58,370 bases of DNA from a virus: positions 1 to 58,370 of the IMG/VR virus record IMGVR_UViG_3300042691_048764; one strand, written 5' to 3'. Position numbers and translations under genes: made by a program. How positions within the stretch are numbered: the first letter of the stretch is position 1; every line of letters starts with the position of its first letter. Below the pieces are notes generated by a model. The model searched no databases, was not told where the DNA came from, and saw only the letters and a program-made list of their open reading frames with translations. This document shows, one piece after another, positions 1-6,270 of this stretch.

Positions 1-35
1 TTCTGGTATATATTTATTGATTTTTCAGATTTTAT

Positions 36-45
36 GGATATATAA
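36..45 (+). promoter_or_regulatory. late-type promoter motif
   Basis: GGATATATAA lies 17 bp upstream of the ATG at 63. The same core (GATATATA plus A or G) recurs before most virion-type genes in this window, on both strands. The role as a phage late promoter is inferred from recurrence and from analogy with the T4 late element TATAAATA. Confidence 0.55.
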
Positions 46-62
46 CACAACATAAAAAAATT

Positions 63-902
63 ATGATTCAAGTAAACTACGGCCCCGAAATATCAGATGT
101 TAGCAGACTTATAGATGTCCTTTCTATTCATAAAAAAGTAACATTCGTAACAACATCCTCCAGAAGTGAATACATTTTAAAGAAAGGAGAAACCGCTAAA
201 TCATCACAGTTGGCTAATACTATAGCAGAGACTCTTAGAAAAAAAGGAGTAGATGTTAACGTAATAGATGCCACAAAATTGAAAATTTACAACTGTTTAG
301 GTTGTGTTAGTGAGCAGCACGGTAATCATTGTGGTGCAAAAGAGGCTAACGTTAAGGATGATGAAAAAAACCCAAATGGATTGTTAAGATGTTGGGCTTC
401 TCATGATTACAAGGACGATGAACTTTGGAAGATTTCAAAGTCAATTTACGAAAGCCAAGCAGTTATATTTTTTGGATCTCAAAGGTGGGGAAGCGTTAAT
501 GCAATGTACCAGAAGATAATAGAGAGACTTGATTGGATGGAGAATATGCACACTACTTTAGGAGAGAAGAACTCTATAGAAAATATACAGGCGGGTTTGG
601 TTTTAATAGGCCAAAATTGGAGAGTTAGTGAAAGCCTAGAGCTACAGAAAAAAGTTCTAGAGTTTTTTGGGTTTAATATGAATGACGATCTTTTTATTGG
701 CTGGCAGTACACCAGGGACAAAATGGACGAATCCAAAAACTCTTATAAAAATGCAACGGAAACATTCGAAACTGCATTTAACGTTAGACTTTATCACTGG
801 ACTAAGAAGGAAAAAGAAAAATTAAGTTCGGAGACAGTGTCAGAATCTCATAAGCACCTCGATTCATTTGAATCTTTCCTCGAAAAAATAAGATCTCTTT
901 AA
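63..902 (+). CDS. flavodoxin-fold NAD(P)H-dependent FMN reductase-like protein
   Basis: 279 aa. The protein has the layout of NADPH-dependent FMN reductases and WrbA-like proteins. An early strand is followed by TSSRSE and a helix with SSQLANTI (the phosphate-binding area). Next come a Cys-rich stretch (NCLGCVSEQHGNHCG, about residues 78-92) and FFGSQRWGSVNAMYQKIIERLDW (about 138-160), which corresponds to the family's active-site strand and dimer helix. Such proteins bind FMN and pass electrons from NAD(P)H to quinones or other acceptors; the substrate here cannot be read from sequence. It follows a late-type motif and ends at a shared bidirectional terminator facing a minus-strand virion gene. 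A flavodoxin-fold protein expressed late is unexpected for a T4-like phage. The fold call is fairly sure, the reaction is not. Confidence 0.7.
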   Translation: MIQVNYGPEISDVSRLIDVLSIHKKVTFVTTSSRSEYILKKGETAKSSQLANTIAETLRKKGVDVNVIDATKLKIYNCLGCVSEQHGNHCGAKEANVKDDEKNPNGLLRCWASHDYKDDELWKISKSIYESQAVIFFGSQRWGSVNAMYQKIIERLDWMENMHTTLGEKNSIENIQAGLVLIGQNWRVSESLELQKKVLEFFGFNMNDDLFIGWQYTRDKMDESKNSYKNATETFETAFNVRLYHWTKKEKEKLSSETVSESHKHLDSFESFLEKIRSL

Positions 903-916
903 TCACAACACAATAA

Positions 917-943
917 AAAAAGTCCAGAATTTCTGGACTTTTT
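917..943. terminator. bidirectional intrinsic terminator
   Basis: A 13-bp perfect stem (core AGTCCAGAA / TTCTGGACT) is flanked by an A run on the left and a T run on the right, so it can stop transcription from both sides. It sits between two convergent genes. Confidence 0.85.
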
Positions 944-962
944 AATTTTCAAAATTCTCAAT

Positions 963-3107
963 TTATCTTCTTGCTGTAAGGTTTGGATTAATAGCTTTTC
1001 CTTTAGTTGTTGGGGTAGTACCTGTTCTGGGCGGAACGGCAGGTTTAGCTGCTGTTGCTGCAGGTTTAGCTGGTGCTGCTCCTGGCTTAGCTGGTGCTGC
1101 TCCTGGCTTAGCTGGTGCTCCGGGTTTAGCTGCTGGTGCTCCAGGTTTAGCTGCTGGTGCTCCAGGTTTTCCCCCTGTTAATTCTGTCCATTTAACCAAG
1201 TCATTAAGATAATTGGTGGTAGCTTTAATAGATGCAGCTACCCCGGCTTTAGGTCCTGGTCCAAAATTAGAAACAACCTTTAGTGCTGCTTGTGCACCTT
1301 TAGTTGAGTTACTTTGAACTAATTTGTGATTCTTAACTACCTGAACTAAAATATCTTTAGTGGCTGTCTTTTTCTTAGCGTTCAAAGCCTTGTTTGCGGC
1401 TATTTTAGCTTCAGCTGTATTTTTAGCATTCTGCCAATTTAGACCTAGTGATTTTCCGTAAGGCTTAAAGATAGGCATTGCCAAACTAGCAGGTGCACCA
1501 CCTTCTTTTCCCATAGGTGCTAAGGAAGCTCTCATTGCACAAAGAAGTGCATACATTCCCGCTGCCGATGCTTTTAGTGATTGTGTGCATGAAGTAACAT
1601 AACCAGTCCAAAGATTTCCTGCATTTAGATTACCTGCAGAAAGCTTTTTAGAAACTCCACCCAAAGTATTCCATTTTTGAACCTGAGCAAGTCCATGGAC
1701 CATGCTAGACAGGGCTGACATAGTTCCAGCTTTAGCATATTTTGAAGAGGTAATAGCCATGTTGTTCATAGCATTTGCTGTTGGAAGTGTTGATATTGCT
1801 GTACCTTCTGTCGTGTAGATCAAAGCTTTTCCTGCAGCTTTTTCTACTAACATTAACCAACCAAATCTTTTTACAAAATCCTTTGTTTTTTTCAACGGTG
1901 CAAGTTTAGCTGATGCATCCTTTGTTGGTATTGCAACAACATACTGAGATCCGTTTATAGTTATAATTGTCATCGAACTAAATAGGCCATATAAAGATCC
2001 ACTTTTTGCGATATCTCCACTAGGTACAGGTGCTCCTGGTTTAGCTGCCCCTTTAGCTGCTCCTTTTTTATCTGCTGGTTTTGCACCAGGTTTAGCAGCA
2101 GATGCACCAAGTAGCTTTGTAAACTCTGCCATCATCCTTTTTAATCTACTTCTTTTTATTCCCTTAGCAGATAACATTTTTTGATAATCAGCTACACCAA
2201 CTGTGCCATCAACTTTTTTATACTTTTCATCCTTCTTAAAATCAATTACCTCCTCCTCTGTTGCTTTATCAAAAGTTCCAGATTGACTAATATCTAAAGC
2301 AGATTGAACTCTTTTAACCGCGTCACCCTTAGAGTTAAGTTTTAGTACACTAGGACCTCCGGCTTTAGCAGCGGCTGCTGGTTTTTTAGGGTTTCTGATA
2401 TTACCAGCTGCACTCATAAACTCAGCTAGTGCTTTTCTCATTCTGCTTCTTTTTATGCCCTTTGACATAAGCATTTTTCTATAAGCAAAATCTCCAACTA
2501 CTCCGTCAACTTTTGGAAATTTCTCATCTTTTTTAAACTCTATAACCTCTTGTTCTAGTTCTCTGTCAAAAACGTCTGTTTTTGAATCTAGATCAAGAAG
2601 ATCTTTTACTTTTTTAACAATTGGGCCTTTATCGTTTAATTTTAAATAAACATTTGACGGCTTCTTAGAGTCTTTTTCTTCTAAGAGATCGTATCCAAAA
2701 TACTCGTAATCCTCGTCGATATCATCTTCGTCTTCGTCGTCATCATCGTACCCATAATCCAAGTTTTCAGATTCTTCAAAATCTTCCGACTCATACATTT
2801 CATAGTCATAATCATATTCCTCGAAATCATACTCGTCATACCCCTCTTCAAGGACCTTTGACTTTGCTGCTGGTTTTGCTCCGGCTTTTGGTTTTACCTC
2901 TCCTTTTGACTTGGCTGCTTCTTTCTTTTTAGGTCCTCCAAATACTGCTAACATGTTAGTAATCATTTGAGAGGCTTGTCCAGTTTTAAGATTAACCACG
3001 GAATCCTGTGGTTTTGTTGGCTTTGGTACTATCGAACTCGCTTCAAATACGAATCCGTAATCTTCGTACATCCTTTCGAAGCCTGAGAATTTTAAGATTT
3101 TTTCCAT
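963..3107 (-). CDS. virion-type protein with two peptidoglycan-binding-like domains and capsid-targeting-like leader
   Basis: 714 aa. The N-terminus (MEKILKFSGF then VFE|A at residues 20-23) resembles a T4 capsid-targeting leader with a gp21-type cleavage site. Residues about 60-85 are Lys/Ala rich, and 87-145 are extremely acidic (Asp/Glu/Tyr). Two PG_binding_1-like repeats follow at about 155-215 and 254-315. Both contain KxDGxVG and end in KGIKRSRxxxxxAEF. A large uncharacterised middle domain (about 370-640) leads to an Ala-Pro-Lys repeat tail. Family knowledge says PG_binding_1 modules bind cell-wall peptidoglycan. Packaging in the head is inferred from the leader only. The start is supported by a late-type motif 25-36 bp upstream. 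No catalytic domain was recognised. Confidence 0.75.
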   Translation of the reverse strand: MEKILKFSGFERMYEDYGFVFEASSIVPKPTKPQDSVVNLKTGQASQMITNMLAVFGGPKKKEAAKSKGEVKPKAGAKPAAKSKVLEEGYDEYDFEEYDYDYEMYESEDFEESENLDYGYDDDDEDEDDIDEDYEYFGYDLLEEKDSKKPSNVYLKLNDKGPIVKKVKDLLDLDSKTDVFDRELEQEVIEFKKDEKFPKVDGVVGDFAYRKMLMSKGIKRSRMRKALAEFMSAAGNIRNPKKPAAAAKAGGPSVLKLNSKGDAVKRVQSALDISQSGTFDKATEEEVIDFKKDEKYKKVDGTVGVADYQKMLSAKGIKRSRLKRMMAEFTKLLGASAAKPGAKPADKKGAAKGAAKPGAPVPSGDIAKSGSLYGLFSSMTIITINGSQYVVAIPTKDASAKLAPLKKTKDFVKRFGWLMLVEKAAGKALIYTTEGTAISTLPTANAMNNMAITSSKYAKAGTMSALSSMVHGLAQVQKWNTLGGVSKKLSAGNLNAGNLWTGYVTSCTQSLKASAAGMYALLCAMRASLAPMGKEGGAPASLAMPIFKPYGKSLGLNWQNAKNTAEAKIAANKALNAKKKTATKDILVQVVKNHKLVQSNSTKGAQAALKVVSNFGPGPKAGVAASIKATTNYLNDLVKWTELTGGKPGAPAAKPGAPAAKPGAPAKPGAAPAKPGAAPAKPAATAAKPAVPPRTGTTPTTKGKAINPNLTARR

Positions 3108-3131
3108 ACTATGTGGGATTTTTAGTTTTTT

Positions 3132-3143
3132 TTATATATTCTT
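3132..3143 (-). promoter_or_regulatory. late-type promoter motif
   Basis: On the minus strand this reads AGAATATATAAA, about 25 bp before the start codon at 3107. It matches the recurrent late-type core with one change (AATATATAA). Confidence 0.45.
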
Positions 3144-3179
3144 ATTTCTTCGGAATTTTTTTAAGATCCCTACAAATAT

Positions 3180-3656
3180 CTATTTTAAGGTTAGAAGGTA
3201 TTTATTCTTCTCCACTAATGCTGATATCTCATCTACTATATTAATTAACTCAGGATCTTTGTCCTTGTCAAAAATAGATTTGCAATCAGTTGAATAACAT
3301 TTAGCTAAATGCTCACCGAATTTGCTTAGATCCCCTTCAGCTGGATTTTCGTAATTTTGGATGCATAACATAAGCTCGTCTTTGTCCAAAACGGGTCTTC
3401 CGTATTTTCCCATTATAGCTTCTGCCAATTTATCACCTAAATCTAGGAATTCCTCAAAGAATTTATCCAAAGCATCATGTTGGCCCTTTAAGCAAGACTG
3501 CCAATGAAGAAGCTTCATCTGTGCACTGTTTTGCAAAACCATTTTAAATATAGGAGCATATTTGTTACCTCCGCTAGTGGATCTTATTCCACCTTTTAGC
3601 GATTTAGATCTTGGTATAACATCACCGAATGCGCTAAGACTTAGTATTCTATCCAT
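3180..3656 (-). CDS. ferritin/Dps-like (DUF5856-type) protein
   Basis: 158 aa. The region FKMVLQNSAQMKLLHWQ followed by GQHDALDKFFEEFLDLGDKLAEA resembles the first helices of Dps and ferritin-like proteins, where W and H/D/E residues sit near the dimer interface. This matches my recollection of a phage family labelled DUF5856. Dps proteins form shells, bind DNA and oxidise iron; whether this one does is not visible. The N-terminus MDRILSLSAF fits the I-x-x-F/L-x-x-F pattern of the other leader-bearing proteins in the window but lacks an obvious cleavage glutamate. It has its own late-type motif upstream, so it is probably a virion component or late protein. Confidence 0.6.
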   Translation of the reverse strand: MDRILSLSAFGDVIPRSKSLKGGIRSTSGGNKYAPIFKMVLQNSAQMKLLHWQSCLKGQHDALDKFFEEFLDLGDKLAEAIMGKYGRPVLDKDELMLCIQNYENPAEGDLSKFGEHLAKCYSTDCKSIFDKDKDPELINIVDEISALVEKNKYLLTLK

Positions 3657-3676
3657 TTGTGAAAAAATTCATTTCT

Positions 3677-3686
3677 CTATATATCG
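3677..3686 (-). promoter_or_regulatory. late-type promoter motif
   Basis: On the minus strand this reads CGATATATAG, about 21 bp before the start codon at 3656. It matches the window-wide motif. Confidence 0.55.
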
Positions 3687-3727
3687 GATAGATTTTTGCT
3701 AAATTTAGGTTTATTGAGGGTTTATGG

Positions 3728-3737
3728 GGATATATAA
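3728..3737 (+). promoter_or_regulatory. late-type promoter motif
   Basis: GGATATATAA lies 80 bp upstream of the lipoprotein gene at 3817, giving a longer leader than at other late-type sites. It is divergent from the motif at 3677-3686. Confidence 0.5.
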
Positions 3738-3816
3738 TAAAAATAAAAAATTCGCAGCGGGTCGAAACCTAAAAGCGGATTTATACTAAAAAAACCAAAT
3801 TAAAATTAAAAGAAAC

Positions 3817-4011
3817 ATGAAAAAAGCATTGACATTGATTAGCTTTGCAGCTACATTGGGTATCATCTCTTGTAACACTGGTTCAACATCTACCTCAGGT
3901 TCTGAAGGATGCGACAGTACTTGCGTAAGTGCAGACTCAGTTAAGTGTGTAGTTGATAGCACAAAGACTGACAGCACAGTCGTTGTAGCGGACAGCACAG
4001 CTAAGAACTAA
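3817..4011 (+). CDS. small phage lipoprotein
   Basis: 64 aa. The N-terminus is a classic lipoprotein signal: basic MKK, a hydrophobic core, and lipobox GIIS|C with Cys19 as the lipidated residue. The mature part is only about 46 residues, rich in Ser, Thr and Asp, with three more Cys and a repeated DST/DS pattern (VVDSTKTDSTVVVADST). It would be anchored in the host envelope. Small phage lipoproteins in other systems block receptors and exclude superinfecting phage; that role is a guess here. The gene is a single unit between a late-type motif and a strong terminator. Confidence 0.75.
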   Translation: MKKALTLISFAATLGIISCNTGSTSTSGSEGCDSTCVSADSVKCVVDSTKTDSTVVVADSTAKN

Positions 4012-4030
4012 TCTCAAAACAAAGAGGTTT

Positions 4031-4058
4031 AAAAAGCTTAGATTCTTCTAAGCTTTTT
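4031..4058 (+). terminator. intrinsic terminator
   Basis: Stem AAAAAGCTTAGA / TCTAAGCTTTTT with a 4-nt loop and a long T run ending near 4062. It closes the lipoprotein gene. Confidence 0.85.
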
Positions 4059-4064
4059 TTTTGC

Positions 4065-4085
4065 CCGAAATATTATATAAGTTTA
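4065..4085 (+). promoter_or_regulatory. early-type promoter (CCGAAA + TAnnTTTR)
   Basis: CCGAAA (4065-4070) is followed after 7 bp by TAAGTTTA (4078-4085), one mismatch from the Bacteroidota -7 element TAnnTTTG. The shared TGCCCGAAAT block also occurs before clpC at 9591-9600. It would drive the interrupted tRNA and the cREC gene. Confidence 0.4.
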
Positions 4086-4101
4086 TCAATAGAACAAAAA
4101 A

Positions 4102-4218
4102 GCAGGAGTGGTGAAAATGTCCCCAGTTAACGGGGGCCATAAGTTAGACACAGCCGGTTTCCGGAACCGGCCGGCACAGGGTAACCGAGTCTTGGAGGTG
4201 CGAGGCCTTCCTCCTGCA
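4102..4218 (+). tRNA. tRNA-like gene with a hairpin inserted in the D-loop
   Basis: A perfect 7-bp acceptor stem (4102-4108 with 4211-4217) is followed by T8 and a 3-bp D-stem GTG/CAC. An anticodon-type arm lies at 4153-4171, then a variable region of about 20 nt, and a T-arm GGAGG-TGCGAGG-CCTTC with discriminator A4218. It resembles type II (Leu-like) tRNAs. The D-loop is split: AAAATG and GTTAGA would join into a normal G18-G19 loop, but 23 nt (4120-4142) intervene and fold as CCCC/GGGG. The anticodon arm has a 19-nt span instead of 17. The best 7-nt loop is TTCCGGA with anticodon CCG (Arg), which does not suit a type II body. The T-loop is non-canonical. It may be a decayed, processed or regulatory tRNA-like RNA. 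No 3' CCA is encoded. Confidence 0.6.
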
Positions 4219-4233
4219 CAATTAATTTAAAGA

Positions 4234-4677
4234 ATGAACAGGATCTCAATATATCTTGATGACGTGAGAATACCGATCGAGCACCCCGAAGGTCAGACGT
4301 GGACCGTAGTTAGAAACTATGAAGACTTCGTCGAGATTGTGAGCTCAACAGGTCTAGATAGAATCGACCACATTTCTTTCGATCACGATTTAGATCGCTC
4401 CGCAACAGAGCACTTCATGCTGGAGACTCTAATAACTTATTCAATAGACTACTCTAAAATAAAAGAGAAAACAGGATTAGACGCCGCTAAGTGGTTAATC
4501 CTACACTCGATAGAAACGGGGAAGGACCTACCAAAGTGTTGGGTTCATTCTGCTAATCCAATAGGAACAGGACATATAATGGGTCACATTAACCTATACC
4601 TTAAAAAATGCAAGCTCCCCGAAAATTGCATAAGAGCTAAATGGAATCACACTAGATCCCAATCTACAAGTTTATGA
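4234..4677 (+). CDS. predicted cyclic-phosphate-processing receiver (cREC) domain protein
   Basis: 147 aa. YLDDVR (residues 7-12), SFDHDLD (48-54) and a late WVHSANPIGTGHI (103-115) are the pattern I associate with the inactive-receiver family named cyclic-phosphate processing receiver, predicted from comparative genomics to act in RNA repair on 2',3'-cyclic phosphate ends. The biochemical role of that family is a published prediction, recalled from memory. The gene starts 15 bp after the interrupted tRNA-like gene at 4102-4218 and overlaps the next ORF by ATGA. The position at the head of a tRNA island containing interrupted tRNAs makes a link to tRNA end processing attractive, but that is inference. 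Confidence 0.65.
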   Translation: MNRISIYLDDVRIPIEHPEGQTWTVVRNYEDFVEIVSSTGLDRIDHISFDHDLDRSATEHFMLETLITYSIDYSKIKEKTGLDAAKWLILHSIETGKDLPKCWVHSANPIGTGHIMGHINLYLKKCKLPENCIRAKWNHTRSQSTSL

Positions 4678-4862
4678 TATACGACCTTTATTATCCAGTC
4701 TACGACATTGGGGTTAATTCGGAGACAGGTGAAATTAAATTACCCATTTGCAAATGTAAAGAAAATGACATGTGCATCTTTTTAAGAAATTGGATCGAGG
4801 ATGGTAAGCCCACGCATCTTAAGCCGGAGGAACTTGAGATCTTAAAATCTAAACAATCTTAA
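4674..4862 (+). CDS. small hypothetical protein
   Basis: 62 aa, translationally coupled to the cREC gene through an ATGA overlap. It contains CKCKEND and a further Cys (residues about 26-34) in an otherwise mixed-charge protein. LRNWIEDGKPTHLKPEELEIL looks helical. I do not recognise the family. Coupling suggests that it works with, or is dosed with, the cREC protein. Confidence 0.6.
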   Translation: MIYDLYYPVYDIGVNSETGEIKLPICKCKENDMCIFLRNWIEDGKPTHLKPEELEILKSKQS

Positions 4863-4878
4863 CTGATATTTTTTTATT

Positions 4879-4900
4879 CCGAAAGGAAACATTACATTTG
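4879..4900 (+). promoter_or_regulatory. early-type promoter (CCGAAA + TAnnTTTG)
   Basis: CCGAAA at 4879-4884 is followed after 8 bp by TACATTTG (4893-4900), an exact match to TAnnTTTG. It lies 48 bp upstream of tRNA-Glu and would start the main tRNA transcript. Confidence 0.5.
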
Positions 4901-4947
4901 CTCTGTCAGTACAAAAACAAAGGTCTTTGACATATAGGGTAAAAAAT

Positions 4948-5022
4948 GCAGCGTTGGTCAAGGGGTTAAGACACCTCCCTTTCACGGAGGAATCACGGGT
5001 TCGAATCCCGTACGTTGTACCA
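4948..5022 (+). tRNA. tRNA-Glu(TTC)
   Basis: Cloverleaf with acceptor GCAGCGT/ACGTTGT (two G-U pairs). The anticodon stem CCTCC/GGAGG has loop CTTTCAC, giving anticodon TTC. The T-arm is ACGGG-TTCGAAT-CCCGT and the discriminator is A5019. CCA is encoded (5020-5022), unlike in the other tRNAs here. Confidence 0.93.
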
Positions 5023-5038
5023 CAATAAAACGATAAAC

Positions 5039-5362
5039 ATGACAAGTCTAGTTATTCTACAGCTTATCGTCTCGTTATCTGTCTTATGGGTTTGGCTCAT
5101 GAGACGTGAAGCGGTGATATCTGAATTCGAAAGGTTTGGATTATCCAAACAAACACTTACCACAGTTGGTGCAGCAAAGATACTTCTTTCTCTAATGATG
5201 ATGATTTCCATCTGGTTCCCAGTAATCTCAATTCCTTCCACTCTGGGTATGACGTATATGATGATTGCAGCTCAGTACTATCACATGCGTTTTGACTCTC
5301 CTCTAGATAAAAGATTACCTTCTTTGGTTCTCTTGCTAATGTGTATTTTAATTCTAGTGTAA
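5039..5362 (+). CDS. DoxX-like small membrane protein
   Basis: 107 aa. An upstream in-frame ATG at 5015 lies inside tRNA-Glu, so the ATG at 5039 is chosen. Four hydrophobic segments, at about residues 3-20, 43-62, 65-80 and 92-107, with GAAKILLSLMMMISIWFP and AAQYYHMRFDSPLDKRLPSLVLLL between them, fit the DoxX_2-like layout of four-helix inner-membrane proteins. In bacteria these are poorly understood and sometimes linked to redox or sulfur metabolism. It is wedged between tRNA-Glu and tRNA-Asp with almost no spacer, so it may be co-transcribed with the tRNAs. The role in the phage is unknown. Confidence 0.65.
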   Translation: MTSLVILQLIVSLSVLWVWLMRREAVISEFERFGLSKQTLTTVGAAKILLSLMMMISIWFPVISIPSTLGMTYMMIAAQYYHMRFDSPLDKRLPSLVLLLMCILILV

Positions 5363-5368
5363 TAAAAA

Positions 5369-5442
5369 GGATCGGTAGTTCAGTTGGTTAGAATGCTGCC
5401 CTGTCACGGCAGAGGTCGCGGGTTCGAGTCCCGTCCGGTCCG
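5369..5442 (+). tRNA. tRNA-Asp(GTC)
   Basis: Acceptor GGATCGG/CCGGTCC, anticodon stem CTGCC/GGCAG with loop CTGTCAC (anticodon GTC), T-loop TTCGAGT, discriminator G5442. No CCA is encoded. Confidence 0.93.
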
Positions 5443-5446
5443 CATA

Positions 5447-5546
5447 GGTGAGCGCGAAGACGAAAGGCAACACAGCGTGATTGTGCGCACAGTACGCTTA
5501 AGCACGAGTAGAAACAAGGGAGGATTAGCTACCCTCCCGCCTCACC
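5447..5546 (+). ncRNA. structured RNA candidate, tRNA-like outline
   Basis: The ends pair as GGTGAG/CTCACC and continue as GCG/CGC after one bulged C, giving a closing stem of 9 bp. A 6-bp stem GGGAGG/CCTCCC (5518-5523, 5533-5538) sits in the T-arm position, and GCGT/ACGC (5475-5478, 5494-5497) in the anticodon position. There is no TTCGA loop and no clear D-arm. It is GC-richer than the flanking genes. It could be a degenerate tRNA or a stable RNA like T4 species 1 and 2, which lie in the T4 tRNA cluster. Confidence 0.4.
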
Positions 5547-5555
5547 AAAAATAAA

Positions 5556-5689
5556 CCAGTCCGCAGGCCACTGGATCGAAACACAGAGAACGCCTCTCGG
5601 AATAGAGTTCACTCTTGCACAGGCGCACCAGTCTCTTCTCATCGTTTGGAGACAAAGTTGGCAACTCTTACATGTGGTTCAAAAGTTGC
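5556..5689 (+). other. non-coding stretch with four consecutive hairpins
   Basis: Four helices follow one another: CCAGT/ACTGG (5556-5574), CGCCT/AGGCG (5591-5625), GTCTC/GAGAC (5631-5653) and GCAACT/AGTTGC (5661-5689). No plus-strand ORF or standard tRNA was found. The density of hairpins suggests that the RNA itself matters, but I cannot name a family. Confidence 0.35.
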
Positions 5690-5694
5690 AAAAT

Positions 5695-5865
5695 AGTCAG
5701 GTGGCGAAAGGAGGGTGAAGTCCATCCTCGAGGTAGACGCAAATTGAGATAACAGAGCAGTGTGTCTGTCTTGGAGTGGACACATAATGCTACGCTGTGT
5801 TACACAGATTAACCAAGTGACGAGTGTATGCTCAATTTTTACAGGTTCGAATCCTGTCCTGGCTA
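5695..5865 (+). tRNA. tRNA-like gene with D-loop and anticodon-arm insertions
   Basis: 171 nt. Acceptor AGTCAGG (5695-5701) pairs fully with CCTGGCT (5858-5864) with one G-U pair. The T-arm ACAGG-TTCGAAT-CCTGT (5841-5857) is canonical and the discriminator is A5865. The D-stem is GCG (5704-5706) with CGC (5738-5740), and TGGCGAAAG plus GTAGACGC would make a normal Leu-like D-arm. About 22 nt (5711-5732, GAGG...CCTC hairpin) separate G18 from G19. The anticodon stem AAATTGAG/CTCAATTT (5741-5748, 5831-5838) encloses 82 nt with its own hairpins (TGTGTC/GACACA, CTGTG/CACAG). The anticodon cannot be assigned without knowing what is removed. Confidence 0.6.
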
Positions 5866-5991
5866 CTGAATCAGTTTGCCCGTGGGAACGGATACGTATC
5901 GGGGTTTTTGAACCCTGAGTATCTTCTGTAATCAAAATCCAATCACTGCTCACTGGTGTTTGGGCTAAATGTGAGAAAAAAACGGGAACAC
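5866..5991 (+). other. non-coding spacer with palindrome and hairpin
   Basis: This spacer holds the perfect palindrome GATACGTATC (5891-5900) and hairpin GGGTT/AACCC (5902-5906, 5911-5915). No gene was seen. The hexamer GATACG recurs in the structured segment at 6276-6281. Confidence 0.4.
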
Positions 5992-6062
5992 AGTGGCATG
6001 GTGTAACGGCAGCACTACAGATTTTGATTCTGTCTGTCCTGGTTCGAATCCAGGTGTCACGT
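5992..6062 (+). tRNA. tRNA-Gln(TTG)
   Basis: Anticodon stem ACAGA/TCTGT with loop TTTTGAT gives anticodon TTG. The D-stem is GTG/CAC, and the T-arm CCTGG-TTCGAAT-CCAGG is canonical. The acceptor pairs at positions 2-7, with an A-G mismatch at 1-72. A weak first pair is typical of tRNA-Gln, which supports the call. The expected discriminator G is not obvious (T6062). Confidence 0.85.
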
Positions 6063-6104
6063 CTAAATTTCTATTACCTAAAAATAGGTATATAGTCGGA
6101 AATT

Positions 6105-6178
6105 GGACCCTTAGCTCAGTTGGTTAGAGCATCTGACTCATAATCAGAGGGTCGCTGGTTCGAGCCCAGCAGGGTCCA
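6105..6178 (+). tRNA. tRNA with CAT anticodon (elongator Met or Ile2)
   Basis: Acceptor GGACCCT/AGGGTCC, anticodon stem TCTGA/TCAGA with loop CTCATAA, T-arm GCTGG/CCAGC, discriminator A6178. The body, especially the GGxCCCT acceptor and the GGTCGCTGG segment, looks closer to the Ile2 (AUA-reading, lysidine-modified) type than to E. coli elongator Met. Sequence alone does not settle this. Initiator features are absent. Confidence 0.9.
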
Positions 6179-6189
6179 CATCTTAAAAA

Positions 6190-6270
6190 GCGGAAGTAGC
6201 TCATTTGGTAGAGCGATAGCCTTCCAAGCTATAGGTGGCCGGTTCGAGCCCGGTCTTCCGGTCTTCCGCT
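6190..6270 (+). tRNA. tRNA-Gly(TCC) with duplicated 3' acceptor strand
   Basis: Acceptor 5' strand GCGGAAG, D-stem GCTC/GAGC, anticodon stem ATAGC/GCTAT with loop CTTCCAA (anticodon TCC), and T-arm GCCGG-TTCGAGC-CCGGT. The 3' acceptor strand occurs twice in tandem. CTTCCGG plus T (6255-6262) directly follows the T-stem but leaves G1 opposite G72. CTTCCGC plus T (6263-6270) pairs perfectly. Using the first copy, the tRNA ends at 6262. Confidence 0.88.

Noticed and set aside
5639-5953. 104-aa minus-strand ORF across the tRNA island
   Set aside because: It runs antisense through a tRNA-like gene and structured RNA, and its protein looks like reverse-translated tRNA sequence.
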